Below are positions 13,638-14,364 of a stretch of 14,364 nucleotides of DNA, piece by piece. Position 1 is the first letter of the stretch. The number at the start of each line of letters is the position of its first letter. The stretch comes from Myxococcales bacterium. Its GTDB lineage: Bacteria > Myxococcota_A > Polyangia > Polyangiales > Polyangiaceae. The notes beneath the pieces were generated by a model, which did no database searches, was not told the origin of the DNA, and worked only from the letters and a program-made list of their open reading frames with translations. Location: the NCBI GenBank assembly GCA_023248785.1, contig JAHFDX010000001.1, positions 1 to 14,364 of the forward strand, in the 5' to 3' direction. The translations under genes and the position numbers were made by a program.

Positions 13638-14261
13638 GTGAGAAGTAAGGTGCTGGCGCTGATGGGTGTGTGGGTCGTTGCGTGCAGCGGCTCCTTGTCG
13701 TCGGCGGGTCTTTTTTCCGACGGTGATACATCCCTTCCGTCAACCGACGGAGGGCCTGACGCTTCCTTCTCCGCAACCGATACGGGTGCGGGCTCAACGG
13801 ACGCGACCTCGAAGGACGCCGATACCGGACCTGTCAAGGAAGCGAGCCCCCCACCGGACGTGACTCCTCCTCCCACGCCGCAGATCGCCTGTGGAACCAG
13901 CTCGTGCAACGCGCCTAGTGAAACATGCTGTGGCGAGCGCAACTCGAATGGATCGTTTAAGTCGCAGCAATGCAAGACGTTTGGGAGCTGCGGAACCGGT
14001 AAAATCGCCATCATTTGCGACTCTGATGATGATTGCACGTCGCTCGGTCTCACTGGAAAAGCGTGCTGTGTTAACGCGTCCGATTTCCAAGGCCGGGCTT
14101 CGTCTGTGGCCTGCACATCTGCCACCGAGTGCACATCATTTTATGGGCGCACTCGTTTTTGTGACCCAAAAGCCGCGACGAGCGTTTGCGAGCAGGGGCA
14201 AGTTTGCCGCGAGAGCACGAATACCCTGCCGGGGTACTTCTTGTGTCTCCCCCCAAATTGA
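13638..14261 (+). CDS. Cysteine-rich surface lipoprotein, unknown function
   Basis: A 207-residue predicted lipoprotein. Short signal MRSKVLALMGVWVVAC with the lipid Cys at 16, then a low-complexity Ser/Asp/Thr/Pro tether (about 17-82) of the type common in myxobacterial surface proteins. The C-terminal 120 residues hold 16 cysteines, including two CC pairs (ETCCGE, KACCVN) and short CxxC-like spacings (CDSDDDC, CEQGQVC), so a compact disulfide-linked domain is expected. The signature CGTSSC...ETCC...QQC...C recurs in lipoproteins of the same organisms as far as I know, but has no assigned function. GTG 13638 is used because it opens the signal peptide and has AAAGAGG about 7 nt upstream. It diverges from the HD-domain gene; the 128-nt spacer includes a GC-rich CCCCGGGGG/CCCGGG stretch (13598-13618). 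Confidence 0.75.
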   Translation: MRSKVLALMGVWVVACSGSLSSAGLFSDGDTSLPSTDGGPDASFSATDTGAGSTDATSKDADTGPVKEASPPPDVTPPPTPQIACGTSSCNAPSETCCGERNSNGSFKSQQCKTFGSCGTGKIAIICDSDDDCTSLGLTGKACCVNASDFQGRASSVACTSATECTSFYGRTRFCDPKAATSVCEQGQVCRESTNTLPGYFLCLPPN

Positions 14262-14364
14262 CCCGCCAACTCAAATAGCTCGCTCGCACACTTGCGACCG
14301 CCCGCGCACGTTGCTACCCGTCTCGCGTGGTGAATGGAGAGTTGAAACGGGGTTTAGGATTCTG

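Noticed and set aside
13510..13797. Upstream extension of the HD-domain gene
   Set aside because: It would overlap the signal peptide of the divergent lipoprotein and reads as Arg/Pro-rich noncoding translation; the TTG at 13509 has its own ribosome-binding site.
14262..14364. Possible RNA gene or terminator at the right edge
   Set aside because: No cloverleaf, no stable stem followed by a T-run, and no clear promoter could be seen in these 103 bases.

Overview
The window looks like chromosomal DNA from a myxobacterium-type organism (phylum Myxococcota, possibly Polyangiales). The grounds are moderately high GC, an unusual number of predicted lipoproteins with low-complexity Asp/Gly/Ser or Pro linkers after the lipid-attachment Cys, a thrombospondin-type-3 calcium-binding stretch, a Cys-rich surface lipoprotein, a good sigma-54-type promoter, and many short monocistronic units on alternating strands. 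This assignment is an inference from style, not from a marker gene. No rRNA, tRNA, CRISPR array or phage gene was seen.

Left part (1-3381, minus strand): a secreted amidohydrolase of the ATZ/TRZ (chlorohydrolase/deaminase) type, fused to TSP3 calcium-binding repeats and an OB-fold-like tail, is followed 49 nt later by a LivK-like ABC substrate-binding protein that runs off the left edge. The pair looks like a small operon: surface hydrolysis plus capture of a small molecule. The ribosome-binding site of the second gene can fold into a hairpin.

3499-6002: a radical SAM gene (B12-binding-like N-terminal part, CxxxCxxC cluster) is split by a one-base frameshift. Its stop codon lies inside a 106-bp REP-like palindrome. 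A membrane-anchored TlpA/ResA-type thioredoxin follows. Exactly at its stop codon sits a 136-bp element with 16-bp terminal inverted repeats and TA flanks, which looks like a MITE.

6003-10513: a Gfo/Idh/MocA oxidoreductase (minus) and a papain-like (C1A) cysteine protease lipoprotein (plus) diverge from a region rich in inverted repeats. The protease is followed by a TesB-like acyl-CoA thioesterase and a cysteine-free SirB1-type transglutaminase-fold protein. A terminator-like hairpin is embedded in the 3' end of the protease coding sequence.

10514-14364: a TRL-like small lipoprotein has a textbook terminator and a candidate sigma-54 promoter. Next come a divergent pair of predicted outer-membrane proteins (one a lipoprotein, one a small beta-barrel ending in Phe), a stand-alone HD-domain protein resembling the C-terminal half of CCA-adding enzymes, and a 16-cysteine surface lipoprotein. 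The last 103 bases (14262-14364) hold nothing I can recognise. No gene-free stretch exceeds 300 bases.

No gene cluster here is a clear new defence or biosynthetic system. The most unusual items are the amidohydrolase-TSP3-OB fusion with its linked binding protein, the frameshifted radical SAM gene, and the two palindromic elements placed exactly at stop codons.
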